The translations under genes were made by a program, and so were the position numbers. The notes beneath the pieces are model-generated. The model had not been told where the DNA came from. It worked only from the letters and a program-made list of their open reading frames with translations, and searched no databases. Source: JAWWPG01 sp038232255 (GTDB taxonomy: Bacteria > Actinomycetota > Actinomycetes > Propionibacteriales > Nocardioidaceae). From it: DNA of 28,889 nt. The stretch is taken from the NCBI GenBank assembly GCA_038232255.1, contig JBBSIF010000022.1, forward strand, positions 1 to 28,889, given 5' to 3'. Each line of letters begins with the position of its first letter. The first letter of the stretch is position 1. Positions 15,549 to 24,417 of the stretch are shown in pieces.

Positions 15549-16675
15549 CGACTCCGCGCGGCCTTCTTGGCGGGGGTCTTCTTCGTGCCGGGACGCTTGG
15601 CCGAGGCCTTCGTCGCGGTGCTGCGCGCGGGGATCGCGTCGCGATCCGACGGCTTCTGCGCCTTCGCGAGCTTCGCCGCACTCGTCGGAGATCGCTTGGG
15701 GTCCGCGACCGATGGTCCGTCCGAGCCCGTACTCGACGGGCGAGCAGCCGGCTTCGCGGGGGTCCGCCCCGTGGCGTCCGCGATCTTGCACAGCCGTTTG
15801 ACCGTCTCGGCGTAGATGTCGTCAGGGTCGAGCCGCCGCAGCTCCTCGGCCAGCAGCTCGGCGAGGTCGCGCCGCTTCAGGGCCACCGGACGGTTCGGCG
15901 CGTTCGGAATCGTGAACTCGGCCAGCAGGCCGTCGGGGCGCGCGATCTCGATCGGGCCGCCCCCGGTCTGCAGCGTGACCGATGTGATGCCGGGCCCTTT
16001 GGAGGTCTCCCGCTCGATGGCCACTCCGAGGCAGTCGGTGAGCCAGGCCACCAGCAGGTCGGCGCTGGGGTTGCTGCGCTCGGCCGCCACGACTCCGCCG
16101 CGGATGCGCGCCGGGTACTGGTCGAGGGCGGCGGCCAGCAACGCCCGCCACGGGGTGATACGGGTCCAGGAGAGGTCGGTGTTGCCGTCCGCATAGCTGC
16201 GGGACTGGGTGAGGATCGCCTGGGTCCGGCCGCGTTCCATGGCCGCTGCATCCGTGATGCGGCGCTGCGCGAGCGCTCCCAGCGGGTCGGCAGCGGGGTC
16301 GTCGGGTGCTTTGCGGGGCCACCACACGACCACCGGGGAGTCCGGCAGCAGCAGCGGCAGCACCACGCTCTCGGGGTGACGGGTCAGCTCGCCGGTCATG
16401 CGCAGCAGCACCGACTCCCCGGACCCACCGATGGTGAGCTCCGCATCGAGGTTGGCCGCGCCGCGCGCGGAGCGCTTGATCACGCCCAGGATGCGCGAGG
16501 GATGCTCGCGCGAGACCGACTTCGCCACCTTCAGCGCGTCGTAGTGGTCGCCCTCGTCGGTCACGACCAGCAACGTCATCACCATGCCCATCGACGGGGA
16601 CCCCGCCTTGCGGCGCTCGGCGAGCAGGGCCGCCGCGATCGCGCTGGCATTCGTGGACGTGAGTTCGATGGTCAC
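15545..16675 (-). CDS. opcA: Glucose-6-phosphate dehydrogenase assembly protein OpcA, with basic tail
   Basis: OpcA is needed for assembly or activation of glucose-6-phosphate dehydrogenase in cyanobacteria and actinobacteria; its exact action is not settled. The conserved core (about 1-296) includes MTLLVVTDE, HPSRILGVI, LLLPDSPVVVWWP and LSWTRITPWRALLAA. The remaining ~80 residues form a low-complexity tail rich in Lys, Ala, Pro, Ser and Thr, ending PGTKKTPAKKAARSR, resembling histone H1-like tails. Mycobacterial OpcA is about 300 residues from memory, so this 376-residue form is extended. The GTG at 16675 (VTIELTSTNASAI) lies 8 bases after the zwf stop with GAGGAG upstream. The tail is clean sequence with no sign of frameshift. 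Confidence 0.95.
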   Translation of the reverse strand: MTIELTSTNASAIAAALLAERRKAGSPSMGMVMTLLVVTDEGDHYDALKVAKSVSREHPSRILGVIKRSARGAANLDAELTIGGSGESVLLRMTGELTRHPESVVLPLLLPDSPVVVWWPRKAPDDPAADPLGALAQRRITDAAAMERGRTQAILTQSRSYADGNTDLSWTRITPWRALLAAALDQYPARIRGGVVAAERSNPSADLLVAWLTDCLGVAIERETSKGPGITSVTLQTGGGPIEIARPDGLLAEFTIPNAPNRPVALKRRDLAELLAEELRRLDPDDIYAETVKRLCKIADATGRTPAKPAARPSSTGSDGPSVADPKRSPTSAAKLAKAQKPSDRDAIPARSTATKASAKRPGTKKTPAKKAARSR

Positions 16676-16683
16676 GGCTCTCC

Positions 16684-18234
16684 TCAGGGACGACGCCAGA
16701 CGCGCCCGTCGCGCGCCAGCATGTCGACGGCCGACTGGGGTCCCCATGTCCCGGACGGGTAGGTGTCGGGCTTTCCGTGCGATGACCAGTACTCGATGAC
16801 CGGGTCGAGGACCTTCCAGGAGAGCTCGACCTCCTCCAGCTGCGGGAACAGCGGCGGGTCGCCGAGCAGGACGTCGAGGATCAGCCGCTCATAGGCCTCG
16901 GGGCTGGACTCGACGAACGTCCCGCCGTACGCGAAGTCCATGTTGACGTCGCGGATCTCCATGGCCGTGCCGGGCACCTTGGCGCCGAACCGCATCGTCA
17001 CGCCCTCGTCGGGCTGGACGCGGATGACAGCGGCGTTCTCGCCGAGCTCCTCTGTCGCCGTCTTGTCGAACGGCAGGTGCGGTGCGCGCTTGAACACCAC
17101 CGCCACCTCGGTGACCCGCCGGCCAAGCCGCTTGCCGGTGCGCAGGTAGAACGGGACGCCGGCCCAGCGGCGCGTGTCGATCTCGAGCTTGATCGCCGCG
17201 AACGTGTCGGTCGTGGAGGTGCTCGGGATGTCCTCCTCCTGCAGGTAGCCGCCGACCTTCACCCCGCCGGCCCAGCCCGGGCCGTACTGGCCACGGGAGG
17301 TGGTCAGGTCGAGCCGGTTCGGCAGGCGCACCGACCTGAGGACCTTCTGCTTCTCCATCCGAAGGCTCTGGGCGTCGAAGGAGACCGGCTCCTCCATCGC
17401 GATCAGCGCCATCAGCTGCATGAGGTGGTTCTGGATGACGTCACGCGCCGCGCCGATGCCGTCGTAGTAGCCGGCGCGGGAGCCGATCCCGATGTCCTCG
17501 GCCATCGTGATCTGCACGTGGTCGACATAGTTGGAGTTCCAGACCGGCTCGAAGAACTGGTTGGCGAAGCGCAGGGCGAGGATGTTCTGCACCGTCTCCT
17601 TGCCCAGGTAGTGGTCGATGCGGAAGACCGACTCCGCCGGGAAGACGTCGGAGATGACGCTGTTGAGCTCCATGGCGCTCGCGAGGTCGTGTCCGAACGG
17701 CTTCTCCACCACGAGGCGCCGCCATGCGCCGGCCACCGGGTCCGCGAGCCCGTGCTTCTTCAGCTGGTCGATGACGTCCGGGAAGAACCTGGGCGGAATC
17801 GCCAGGTAGAAGGCGTGGTTGCCGGCCGTGCCGCGCTCGCGATCGAGCTCGGCGATGACGTCGTGCAGCTGGTCGAACGCGACGTCGTCGGAGAAGTCAC
17901 CGGGAACGAACCGGAAGCCGCGTGACAGCTGATTCCAGACCTCCTCCCGGAAGGGCGTCCGCGCGTGCTCCATCACCGAGTCGTGCACGATCTTGGCGAA
18001 GTCCTGGGTCGCCCAGTCGCGCCGGGCGAAACCCACGAGTGCGAACCCGGGCGGCAGCAGGCCGCGGTTCGCGAGATCGTAGATGGCCGGCATCACCTTC
18101 TTGCGCGACAGGTCCCCGGTCACGCCGAAGATCACCATCCCGCAGGGACCGGCGATCCTCGGCAGCCGCCGGTCGCGCTCGTCGCGCAGCGGGTTCGGTG
18201 CCGGCGTGCGCCCGGCGATCTCGGTCGTGGTCAT
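16684..18234 (-). CDS. zwf: Glucose-6-phosphate 1-dehydrogenase
   Basis: Oxidises glucose-6-phosphate to 6-phosphogluconolactone, producing NADPH and committing carbon to the oxidative pentose-phosphate pathway. The 516 residues carry the nucleotide motif GVTGDLSRKK (37-46), VEKPFGHD (K178/K179 region) and the substrate signature RIDHYLGKE (205-213) with the catalytic His. The N-terminal 30 residues (MTTTEIAGRTPAP) are a variable leader. The ATG overlaps the pgi stop (ATGA), and opcA follows after 8 bases, the usual Zwf-OpcA pairing. Confidence 0.98.
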   Translation of the reverse strand: MTTTEIAGRTPAPNPLRDERDRRLPRIAGPCGMVIFGVTGDLSRKKVMPAIYDLANRGLLPPGFALVGFARRDWATQDFAKIVHDSVMEHARTPFREEVWNQLSRGFRFVPGDFSDDVAFDQLHDVIAELDRERGTAGNHAFYLAIPPRFFPDVIDQLKKHGLADPVAGAWRRLVVEKPFGHDLASAMELNSVISDVFPAESVFRIDHYLGKETVQNILALRFANQFFEPVWNSNYVDHVQITMAEDIGIGSRAGYYDGIGAARDVIQNHLMQLMALIAMEEPVSFDAQSLRMEKQKVLRSVRLPNRLDLTTSRGQYGPGWAGGVKVGGYLQEEDIPSTSTTDTFAAIKLEIDTRRWAGVPFYLRTGKRLGRRVTEVAVVFKRAPHLPFDKTATEELGENAAVIRVQPDEGVTMRFGAKVPGTAMEIRDVNMDFAYGGTFVESSPEAYERLILDVLLGDPPLFPQLEEVELSWKVLDPVIEYWSSHGKPDTYPSGTWGPQSAVDMLARDGRVWRRP

Positions 18235-19835
18235 CGCAGCAGCTCCCGGAGTGCCCCGACCCCACTCTGCGGGTCGCTGAGATGCAGCCGCAGCACCGGT
18301 CGGTCATGGTCGGCGAGGACCGCGGCGTCACCCGCCGCCTGGGCGGCGATCAAGGTGCCGAAGCTGAACGGGCGGCCGGGGATCTCGACGTCTTGGGGCT
18401 CCGTCGACGTGATCTGGAGGAAGACGCCCTCAGCCCGTCCGCCCTTGTGGTACTGGCCGGTCGAGTGCAGGAACCGCGGTCCCCACCCGAAGGTGGTGGG
18501 CCGCCCGGTACGGCGGGCGAGCGCCGTCCGGACGTCGTGCAGCGCACCGTCGCGGTCGGCGTCGAGGTAGGCCATGACCGCCAGGTAGCCGTCCTCGCCG
18601 AGCCGGTCGAGGAGAGCGCCGACAGCGCCGCGGAGGGAGTCGACGCCGACCAGCAGGCCGTCGGAGCCCCGGGCCTCGACGCCGTTCTCGGAGATTTCGG
18701 CGGGCTGCTCCTCGGGCTGGGAGTCCAGGAGGCTCCGTGCCGCCTTCTTGGCGCTCTCGACGTCTGGCTGGTCGAACGGGTTGATGCCGAGGATCCGCCC
18801 GGCGACCGCCGTCGCGGTCTCCCAGGTCAGCAGCTGGGCTCCCAGCGTGCCGGACACGGTCACCCACGGCTCGCCGACGCCGTCCGGTGCCACGTCTGCC
18901 GCGGCCGGATCGACGAGGGCCGCGGCGACGACATCGGGGGCGGGCGCCCGGACCTCTGGCGCGTTCACGCCATCGACCGCGATCGGCAGCACGCCCGAGC
19001 CCAGCTTGCCGGTCGACTCGGCGACCAGCTGCTCGGCCCAGTCGGGGAAGCCGGAGATCCCGGAGTCGAGGTCGACGATCGCGGCCTTGTCCCTGCCCGG
19101 GTTGGACGCGAGCGCCGCGGCCAGCACCAGCGCCGGATTGTCGGGGCTGTCGTCGGCGAGCGTCGACATCACGGCCTCCGCCTCGTCGAGCAGCTCGGCG
19201 ACGTCGATCCCGGCCAGCCCGGTCGGGACGAGACCGAACGCGGTCAGTGCGCTGTACCGGCCCCCGACGTGCGGGTCAGCGAGGAAGACCCTGCGATAGC
19301 CCTCGTCGCGACCGAGCTTCTCGAGGTCCGAGCCCGGGTCCGTGACCACGACGAAGCGCGACGCAGCGTCGATGCCCGCAGCCTCGAAGGCGGCCGCGAA
19401 CGCGCGGCGCTGGCTGTCGGTCTCCAAGGTGCCACCGGACTTGCTGGAGACGACGACCACCGTGCGGGACAGGTCGCCGCCCACCACGCGCGAGACCACG
19501 CTGGGGTTCGTCGAGTCCAGGATCGTGAGGGGCACCTGATAGGTGGCGGAGATGACCTCCGGCGCGAGGGACGAGCCACCCATGCCGCACAGCACGACCC
19601 GGTCGACGCCCTCGGACCAGAGGTCGGCCCGCAGTGCGTCGATCTCCGCGAGCAGGGGACGCGAGCTGGTGGCGAGCGACACCCACGACAGGCGGATGGC
19701 GGCCTCCGACTCGGCGTCAGGCCCCCACAGCGTCGCGTCCTGTGCGGCTACCTTGCTCGCCACCTGGTCGTCGACCAGTCGGGCGAGCACCTCGTCGTAC
19801 GACGACGACGTGCGTACGACAAGGGCGGACTTCAT
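18231..19835 (-). CDS. pgi: Glucose-6-phosphate isomerase
   Basis: Interconverts glucose-6-phosphate and fructose-6-phosphate, joining glycolysis to the pentose-phosphate pathway. The 534-residue protein has the SIS-domain substrate motifs GMGGSSLAPE (84-93), DSTNP (107-111) and SSKSGGT (130-136), plus FPDWAEQLVAESTGKLG and the C-terminal GRPTTFGWGPRFLHSTGQYHKGG block. It is the divergent form often found fused to or beside transaldolase in actinobacteria; here it is a separate gene. Start ATG 19835 overlaps the tal stop (ATGA) and its stop overlaps zwf, making it a true operon member. In the classic mycobacterial order pgi is elsewhere. Confidence 0.95.
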   Translation of the reverse strand: MKSALVVRTSSSYDEVLARLVDDQVASKVAAQDATLWGPDAESEAAIRLSWVSLATSSRPLLAEIDALRADLWSEGVDRVVLCGMGGSSLAPEVISATYQVPLTILDSTNPSVVSRVVGGDLSRTVVVVSSKSGGTLETDSQRRAFAAAFEAAGIDAASRFVVVTDPGSDLEKLGRDEGYRRVFLADPHVGGRYSALTAFGLVPTGLAGIDVAELLDEAEAVMSTLADDSPDNPALVLAAALASNPGRDKAAIVDLDSGISGFPDWAEQLVAESTGKLGSGVLPIAVDGVNAPEVRAPAPDVVAAALVDPAAADVAPDGVGEPWVTVSGTLGAQLLTWETATAVAGRILGINPFDQPDVESAKKAARSLLDSQPEEQPAEISENGVEARGSDGLLVGVDSLRGAVGALLDRLGEDGYLAVMAYLDADRDGALHDVRTALARRTGRPTTFGWGPRFLHSTGQYHKGGRAEGVFLQITSTEPQDVEIPGRPFSFGTLIAAQAAGDAAVLADHDRPVLRLHLSDPQSGVGALRELLR

Positions 19836-20956
19836 GCCGTGACCTCCCCCAACGCCTTGTCGACGGTGGCCAGCAGCTCGCCCCAGGACTTCTCGAACTT
19901 GTCGACGCCCTCGTCCTCGATGACCTTGACCACGTCGTCGTAGGCGATGCCGAGCGCATCGAGGTCGTCGATGACCGCCCGCGCCTCGGTGTACGTCCCG
20001 CTGATGGTGTTGCCGCTCAGCTCCGCGTGGTCGCCGGTCGCCTCGATCGTCGGCTCGGGCATCGTGTTGACGGTGTCGGGCGCGACGAGCTCGGTGACGT
20101 ACATGGTGTCCGGAAGCTCGGGGTCCTTGACCGACGTGGAGGCCCACAACGGGCGCTGCTTGTGAGCACCGGCCTTCTCGAGACCGGTCCACCGCTCTCC
20201 GTCGAAGATCTCCTCGAACTGCTGGTAGGCGAGCCGGGCGTTGGCGATCGCGGCCTTGCTGCGCAGCCGCTTCGCCTCATCGGCGTGCGAACCGGCCTCG
20301 GCGATGGCGTCCAGCCGCTTGTCGACCTCGCTGTCGACGCGGCTGACGAAGAACGACGCCACCGACCGGATCGAGGACAGCTCGACGCCGCCGTCCCGGG
20401 CCTGCTCGAGGCCGGTGAGGTAGGCGTCCATCACCTTGCGATAGCGCTCGAGGCTGAAGATCAACGTCACGTTGACGCTGATGCCCTCCGCGGTCGCCGC
20501 CGTGATCGCCTCGAGGCCCTCCTCGGTCGCGGGGATCTTGATCATCACGTTCGGCCGGTCGACGAGCCACCACTGGGCGCGTGCCTCGGCCAACGTCGCG
20601 TCGGCCCGGTGCGCGAGGCGTGGGTCGACCTCGATGCTCACGCGGCCGTCCTTGCCGTCGGTGCTGTCGTACACCCCCCGCATCACGTCACAGGCCCAGC
20701 GCACGTCGTACGTCGTGATCGCGCGGACCGCCTCCTCGAGGGCCACGCCCCGGACCGCGAGGTCCTTGACCTGCTCCGCGTAGTCGTCGGCGTTGTCGAC
20801 GGCCTTGGCGAAGATCGTCGGGTTGGAGGTCACCCCCACGACGTTGCTCTCGTCGATGAGCGCGGCCAGCTTGCCGCTGGTCAGCCGCCCCCGTGAGATG
20901 TCGTCGAGCCAGACGGACACGCCGAGATCGGAGAGTGCCGCGAGTCGGTCGTTCAT
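19832..20956 (-). CDS. tal: Transaldolase
   Basis: Moves dihydroxyacetone units between sedoheptulose-7-phosphate and glyceraldehyde-3-phosphate through a Schiff base. The 374 residues include SVWLDDISRGRL (14-25), VTSNPTIFAKA (42-52), the Schiff-base lysine K140 in NVMIKIPAT, and INVTLIF-type sequence (VNVTLIFSLERY). It belongs to the longer actinobacterial transaldolase subfamily. The ATG at 20956 follows AAAGGA at a good distance. It lies 46 bases after the tkt stop and overlaps pgi by 4 bases. Confidence 0.97.
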   Translation of the reverse strand: MNDRLAALSDLGVSVWLDDISRGRLTSGKLAALIDESNVVGVTSNPTIFAKAVDNADDYAEQVKDLAVRGVALEEAVRAITTYDVRWACDVMRGVYDSTDGKDGRVSIEVDPRLAHRADATLAEARAQWWLVDRPNVMIKIPATEEGLEAITAATAEGISVNVTLIFSLERYRKVMDAYLTGLEQARDGGVELSSIRSVASFFVSRVDSEVDKRLDAIAEAGSHADEAKRLRSKAAIANARLAYQQFEEIFDGERWTGLEKAGAHKQRPLWASTSVKDPELPDTMYVTELVAPDTVNTMPEPTIEATGDHAELSGNTISGTYTEARAVIDDLDALGIAYDDVVKVIEDEGVDKFEKSWGELLATVDKALGEVTA

Positions 20957-21002
20957 CAGTTGTCCTTTCGATGCAGCGATGCTGCGTTCGGTGGTGCGGC
21001 CT

Positions 21003-23135
21003 CTAGTGCTGGGCGTCGGCCGCGGCGATGCTGTCGAGTGCAGCCTGGGCGACGGTCTCCGCCGTCATGCCGAACTCCATGTAGAGGCGCTGGTAGTCCG
21101 CGGAGGCGCCGAAGTGGTCGATGGAGACGATCCGGCCCGCGTCGCCGACGAGGTCACGCCATCCCATGGCCACCGCTGCCTCGACCGACACCCGGGCCTT
21201 GACGATCGGCGGGATCACGGTGTCGCGGTAGGACGTCTCCTGGTCCTCGAACCACTCGCGGCAGGGCATCGAGACCACTCGGGCGCGGACGTCGCGCTCC
21301 GCGAGCTGCTCCCGCGCAGCGACGGCGATCTGAACCTCGGAGCCGGTGGCGATCAGCACGACGTCGGGGGGTCCGCCCTCGACGTCGAGCAGGACGTAGC
21401 CTCCCCGCGACACGTTCGACGTGTCGGCGTAGCCGTCGGTCCCGCGCGGGAACGTCGGAACGTTCTGCCTGCTGAGGGCAAGCCCAGCCGGGCGGTCGGT
21501 GTGCTCGAGGATCGCCCGCCACGCCGCGACCGTCTCGTTCGCGTCAGCGGGGCGGACGACGTCGAGACCGGGGATGGCACGCAACGTCGCCAGCTGCTCG
21601 ATGGGCTGGTGCGTGGGCCCGTCCTCGCCGAGGCCGATCGAGTCGTGGGTCCAGACGTAGGTGACGGGCAGCTGCATCAGTGCGGCGAGGCGGACGGCGG
21701 GGCGCATGTAGTCGGAGAAGATGAGGAACGTGCCGCCGTAGGGGCGCGTTCCGCCGTGCAGCGCGATGCCGTTCATGACCGAGCCCATCGCGTGCTCACG
21801 GACCCCGAAGTGCAGCACCCTGCCGTACCAGTCCCCGTCGAACATCTTCGTCGTGTGCTCCGGCGGGATGAAGCTCGGCTGCCCCTTGGGTGTCGTGTTG
21901 TTGGAGCCGGCGAGGTCTGCCGAACCGCCCCACAGCTCCGGCAGCACCGGCGCCAGCGCCGTGAGCACGTCGCCGGACGCCTGCCGGGTGGCGACCCCCA
22001 AGCGGTCCTGCTCGAAGGTGGGCAGCGCGTCGGCCCAACCCTCGGGCAGGGTCCGCGTGCGCATCCTCTCGTACAGGGCGACTCGGTCCCCGGCGCCGGA
22101 CGCCCAGGCGTCGTACCGCTCCTGCCACGCTGCCTGCTCCGCTTTGCCGCGCTCGATTGCGCCGCGCGTGGCGGAAATCACCTCGTCGGCGACCTCGAAG
22201 CTCTGCCCGGGGTCGAATCCGAGGATCTTCTTGGTCGCGGCGACCTCCTCGGCGCCGAGCGCGTTCCCGTGGGCCTTGTAGGTGTTCTGCAGGGTCGGTG
22301 CGGGCCAGCCGATGATCGTGCGAAGCCGGATGAGGCTGGGCCGGTCGGTCTCCGCCTGCGCGGCGCGGTAGGCCTCGAACAGCGCCGGGACGTCTTCCTT
22401 GTAGCCCTTGCCGCCGCGTGTCCAGTCGAGCGTCTGGACGTGCCAGCCGTAGGCCTCGTAGCGCGCCCCGACGTCCTCGCTGAAGGCGATGGACGTGTTG
22501 TCCTCGATGGAGATCTTGTTGTCGTCGTAGAGCATCACGAGGTTGCCGAGCTGCTGATGACCCGCGAGCGACGACGCTTCCGCGCTGACCCCCTCCTCCA
22601 GGTCACCGTCGCTGGCAATCACGAAGATGGTGTGGTCGAATGGGCTCGTCCCGCGGGGTGCATCGGGGTCGAACAGCCCCCGTTCGCGCCGGGCTGCCAT
22701 CGCCATTCCCACGGCGTTTCCGACCCCCTGTCCCAGGGGACCCGTCGTCGTCTCGACCCCTGAGGTGTGTCCGTGCTCGGGGTGGCCGGGGGTGAGGCTG
22801 CCCCATACGCGGTAGGCCTTGAGGTCGTCGAGCTCCAGGCCGTAGCCGGCGAGGTACAGCTGGACGTAGAGCGTGAGGCTCGTGTGGCCGCAGGACAGCA
22901 CGAAGCGGTCCCGGCCCGTCCACGCGGGGTCGGCAGGGTTGTGCCGCATCAGCTTCTGGAACAGCAGGTACGCCACCGGCGCCAGGCTCATGGCGGTGCC
23001 GGGGTGCCCACTCCCCACCTTCTGGACGGCGTCCATGGCCAGCACCCTGGCGGTGTCGACGGCTCGCTCGTCGGTCTTCGACCAGTCGAGCTCGCTGTCC
23101 GTCGGAGAGCCAGCAGTGGAGTGTGCGCTTGTCAC
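21003..23135 (-). CDS. tkt: Transketolase
   Basis: Thiamine-diphosphate enzyme that transfers two-carbon units in the non-oxidative pentose-phosphate pathway. The 710 residues have the expected three domains: the diphosphate/Mg site SDGDLEEG...DDNKISI (175-210), H44 in GSGHPG and H84, the pyrimidine domain with FGVREHAMG and YVWTHDSIGLGEDGPTHQP, and a C-terminal domain ending in SIDHFGASADY. The GTG at 23135 (VTSAHSTAG) follows GGAAGGA by about 9 bases. It is the first gene of the six-gene operon and is divergent from ctaB. Confidence 0.98.
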   Translation of the reverse strand: MTSAHSTAGSPTDSELDWSKTDERAVDTARVLAMDAVQKVGSGHPGTAMSLAPVAYLLFQKLMRHNPADPAWTGRDRFVLSCGHTSLTLYVQLYLAGYGLELDDLKAYRVWGSLTPGHPEHGHTSGVETTTGPLGQGVGNAVGMAMAARRERGLFDPDAPRGTSPFDHTIFVIASDGDLEEGVSAEASSLAGHQQLGNLVMLYDDNKISIEDNTSIAFSEDVGARYEAYGWHVQTLDWTRGGKGYKEDVPALFEAYRAAQAETDRPSLIRLRTIIGWPAPTLQNTYKAHGNALGAEEVAATKKILGFDPGQSFEVADEVISATRGAIERGKAEQAAWQERYDAWASGAGDRVALYERMRTRTLPEGWADALPTFEQDRLGVATRQASGDVLTALAPVLPELWGGSADLAGSNNTTPKGQPSFIPPEHTTKMFDGDWYGRVLHFGVREHAMGSVMNGIALHGGTRPYGGTFLIFSDYMRPAVRLAALMQLPVTYVWTHDSIGLGEDGPTHQPIEQLATLRAIPGLDVVRPADANETVAAWRAILEHTDRPAGLALSRQNVPTFPRGTDGYADTSNVSRGGYVLLDVEGGPPDVVLIATGSEVQIAVAAREQLAERDVRARVVSMPCREWFEDQETSYRDTVIPPIVKARVSVEAAVAMGWRDLVGDAGRIVSIDHFGASADYQRLYMEFGMTAETVAQAALDSIAAADAQH

Positions 23136-23159
23136 AGCGACGGTCCTTCCTCAGCACGT

Positions 23160-23191
23160 CTGGGGGACAATCCCAGCCCTCGACGAGCCTA
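23160..23191 (-). promoter_or_regulatory. Candidate tkt promoter and leader hairpin
   Basis: On the minus strand TAGGCT (23191-23186) could be the -10 box of the tkt operon. A transcript starting near 23179 would have a leader of about 44 bases. That leader begins with an inverted repeat, CTGGG / CCCAG at 23176-23160, with a 7-base loop. No clear -35 box. The rest of the divergent gap to ctaB holds the AGCA tract and the ctaB -10 box. Confidence 0.35.
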
Positions 23192-23258
23192 CTGCTCCTC
23201 CGCCCGGGCTCTCCCTGGGACCCGTCGCCCCGCGGACCGTGGGGATGCCCTCGCGGAC

Positions 23259-23264
23259 TAGACT
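23259..23264 (+). promoter_or_regulatory. Candidate -10 box for ctaB
   Basis: TAGACT ends 5 bases before a GTG at 23270, spacing compatible with a leaderless transcript starting at that GTG. The reading frame from this GTG runs through the AGCA tract into ctaB. The -35 region is weak. Confidence 0.4.
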
Positions 23265-23272
23265 CCTCGGTG

Positions 23273-23304
<32 letters not shown>

Positions 23305-23356
23305 CGCGGGCGGTCGAGCCGTGCCGGGTGAGGCGCACTGGGAACTCGAGGTGTCC

Positions 23357-24325
23357 GTGACGGCTGTCGACCCGCAGACGCCTGCCCTCGCCCGGCAGAC
23401 GTCCCTCGACCCGGCGGACCCGCACGGTGCTGGCGCGTCGCTGGGCGCCGTCCTCAGGTCGTACGTCGCGCTCACCAAGCCGCGCATCGTGGAGCTGCTG
23501 CTCCTCACGACCGTCCCGGTCATGTTCCTCGCCGACCGTGGTGTGCCGTCGCTGGAGCTCGTGCTGGCGACGGTCGTCGGCGGTACCCTCGCCGCGGGCA
23601 GTGCCAACACGCTCAACTGCGTGCTGGACCGCGACATCGACGAGCGGATGCTGCGGACGCGGCGTCGTCCGCTGCCACGCCACCAGGTCTCTCCGACGGC
23701 TGCCTTCGCGTTCGGGATCGCGCTGGGAGTCGCCGCCACATTGCTTCTGGGGCTCGCGGTGAACTGGCTCTCGGCGGGCCTCGCGCTGGCCGCGAACGCC
23801 TTCTACGTCGTCGGCTACACGATGGTGCTGAAGCGCCGTACGTCGCAGAACATCGTCTGGGGCGGTGCCGCCGGGTGCTTCCCGGCGCTCATCGGCTGGA
23901 CGGCGGTGACCGGGTCGCTCGCCTGGGCCCCGGTCGTGCTGTTCCTCGTGGTGTTCTTCTGGACGCCTCCGCACTTCTGGTCGCTGGCCATCCGCTACCG
24001 CGACGACTACGCGGCCGCCGGCGTGCCCATGCTGCCCGTGGTGGCGCCCGCCGCGACCGTTGGGCGCCAGATCGCCGGCTACGCCTGGCTGACGGTGGCG
24101 ACGTCGCTCGCCCTGTGGCCGGTCGCCCGGACCGGCTGGCTCTACCCGGCAGTCGCGCTGGTGTTGGGCGTCGCCTTCCTCGTCGAGGCCCACGCGCTCG
24201 CGCGGCGCGCCCGGGAGAGCGAGGACCCGGTGGCGTTGCGACCCATGAGGCTGTTCCACTGGTCCAATGCTTACCTGGCGCTGCTCTTCCTGGCGGTCGC
24301 TCTCGACCCGCTCCTCACCCGCTGA
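23357..24325 (+). CDS. ctaB: Protoheme IX farnesyltransferase (heme O synthase)
   Basis: An integral membrane prenyltransferase that adds farnesyl to heme B to make heme O for the terminal oxidases. The UbiA-type first Asp motif is N87-x3-D91-x3-D95 in NCVLDRDIDERM, followed by TRRRPLP, and the second motif region is YRDDYAAAGVPMLPVV. Multiple hydrophobic helices follow throughout; the total of 322 residues is normal. I prefer the GTG at 23357 (VTAVDPQTP), with GAGG 5-6 bases upstream, because it gives a family-like N-terminus. GTGs at 23351, 23321 and 23270 are in the same frame. The last would add 29 residues including the SKQA repeat and has a -10 box ideally placed for a leaderless mRNA. 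Start choice decides whether the AGCA tract is translated. Divergent ctaB-tkt is common in actinobacteria. Confidence 0.95.
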   Translation: MTAVDPQTPALARQTSLDPADPHGAGASLGAVLRSYVALTKPRIVELLLLTTVPVMFLADRGVPSLELVLATVVGGTLAAGSANTLNCVLDRDIDERMLRTRRRPLPRHQVSPTAAFAFGIALGVAATLLLGLAVNWLSAGLALAANAFYVVGYTMVLKRRTSQNIVWGGAAGCFPALIGWTAVTGSLAWAPVVLFLVVFFWTPPHFWSLAIRYRDDYAAAGVPMLPVVAPAATVGRQIAGYAWLTVATSLALWPVARTGWLYPAVALVLGVAFLVEAHALARRARESEDPVALRPMRLFHWSNAYLALLFLAVALDPLLTR

Positions 24326-24337
24326 CAGCTGCGCCGA

Positions 24338-24360
24338 CTGCAACGGCTGGGTTGCGGTTT
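24338..24360 (+). terminator. Possible terminator after ctaB
   Basis: CTGCAAC and GTTGCGG pair over 7 positions (one T-G) around a 6-base loop, followed by TTT. It begins 12 bases after the ctaB stop. The short T run makes it only a moderate candidate. Confidence 0.4.
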
Positions 24361-24404
24361 CGCATCAACTGGCGGCGCGCCGACCGCACGTGTTCCGATA
24401 TCCC

Positions 24405-24410
24405 TACGGT
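24405..24410 (+). promoter_or_regulatory. Candidate -10 box for the lipoprotein hydrolase gene
   Basis: TACGGT ends 7 bases before the ATG at 24418, consistent with a leaderless or near-leaderless transcript. An AGGTG lies too close to the ATG to be a good ribosome-binding site. No strong -35 box. Confidence 0.35.
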
Positions 24411-24417
24411 CAGGTGC

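Noticed and set aside
20793..22763. Very long plus-strand open frame opposite tkt and tal
   Set aside because: It is antisense to two clear enzyme genes and its protein is low-complexity Arg/Val/Gly-rich text typical of GC-rich shadow frames.
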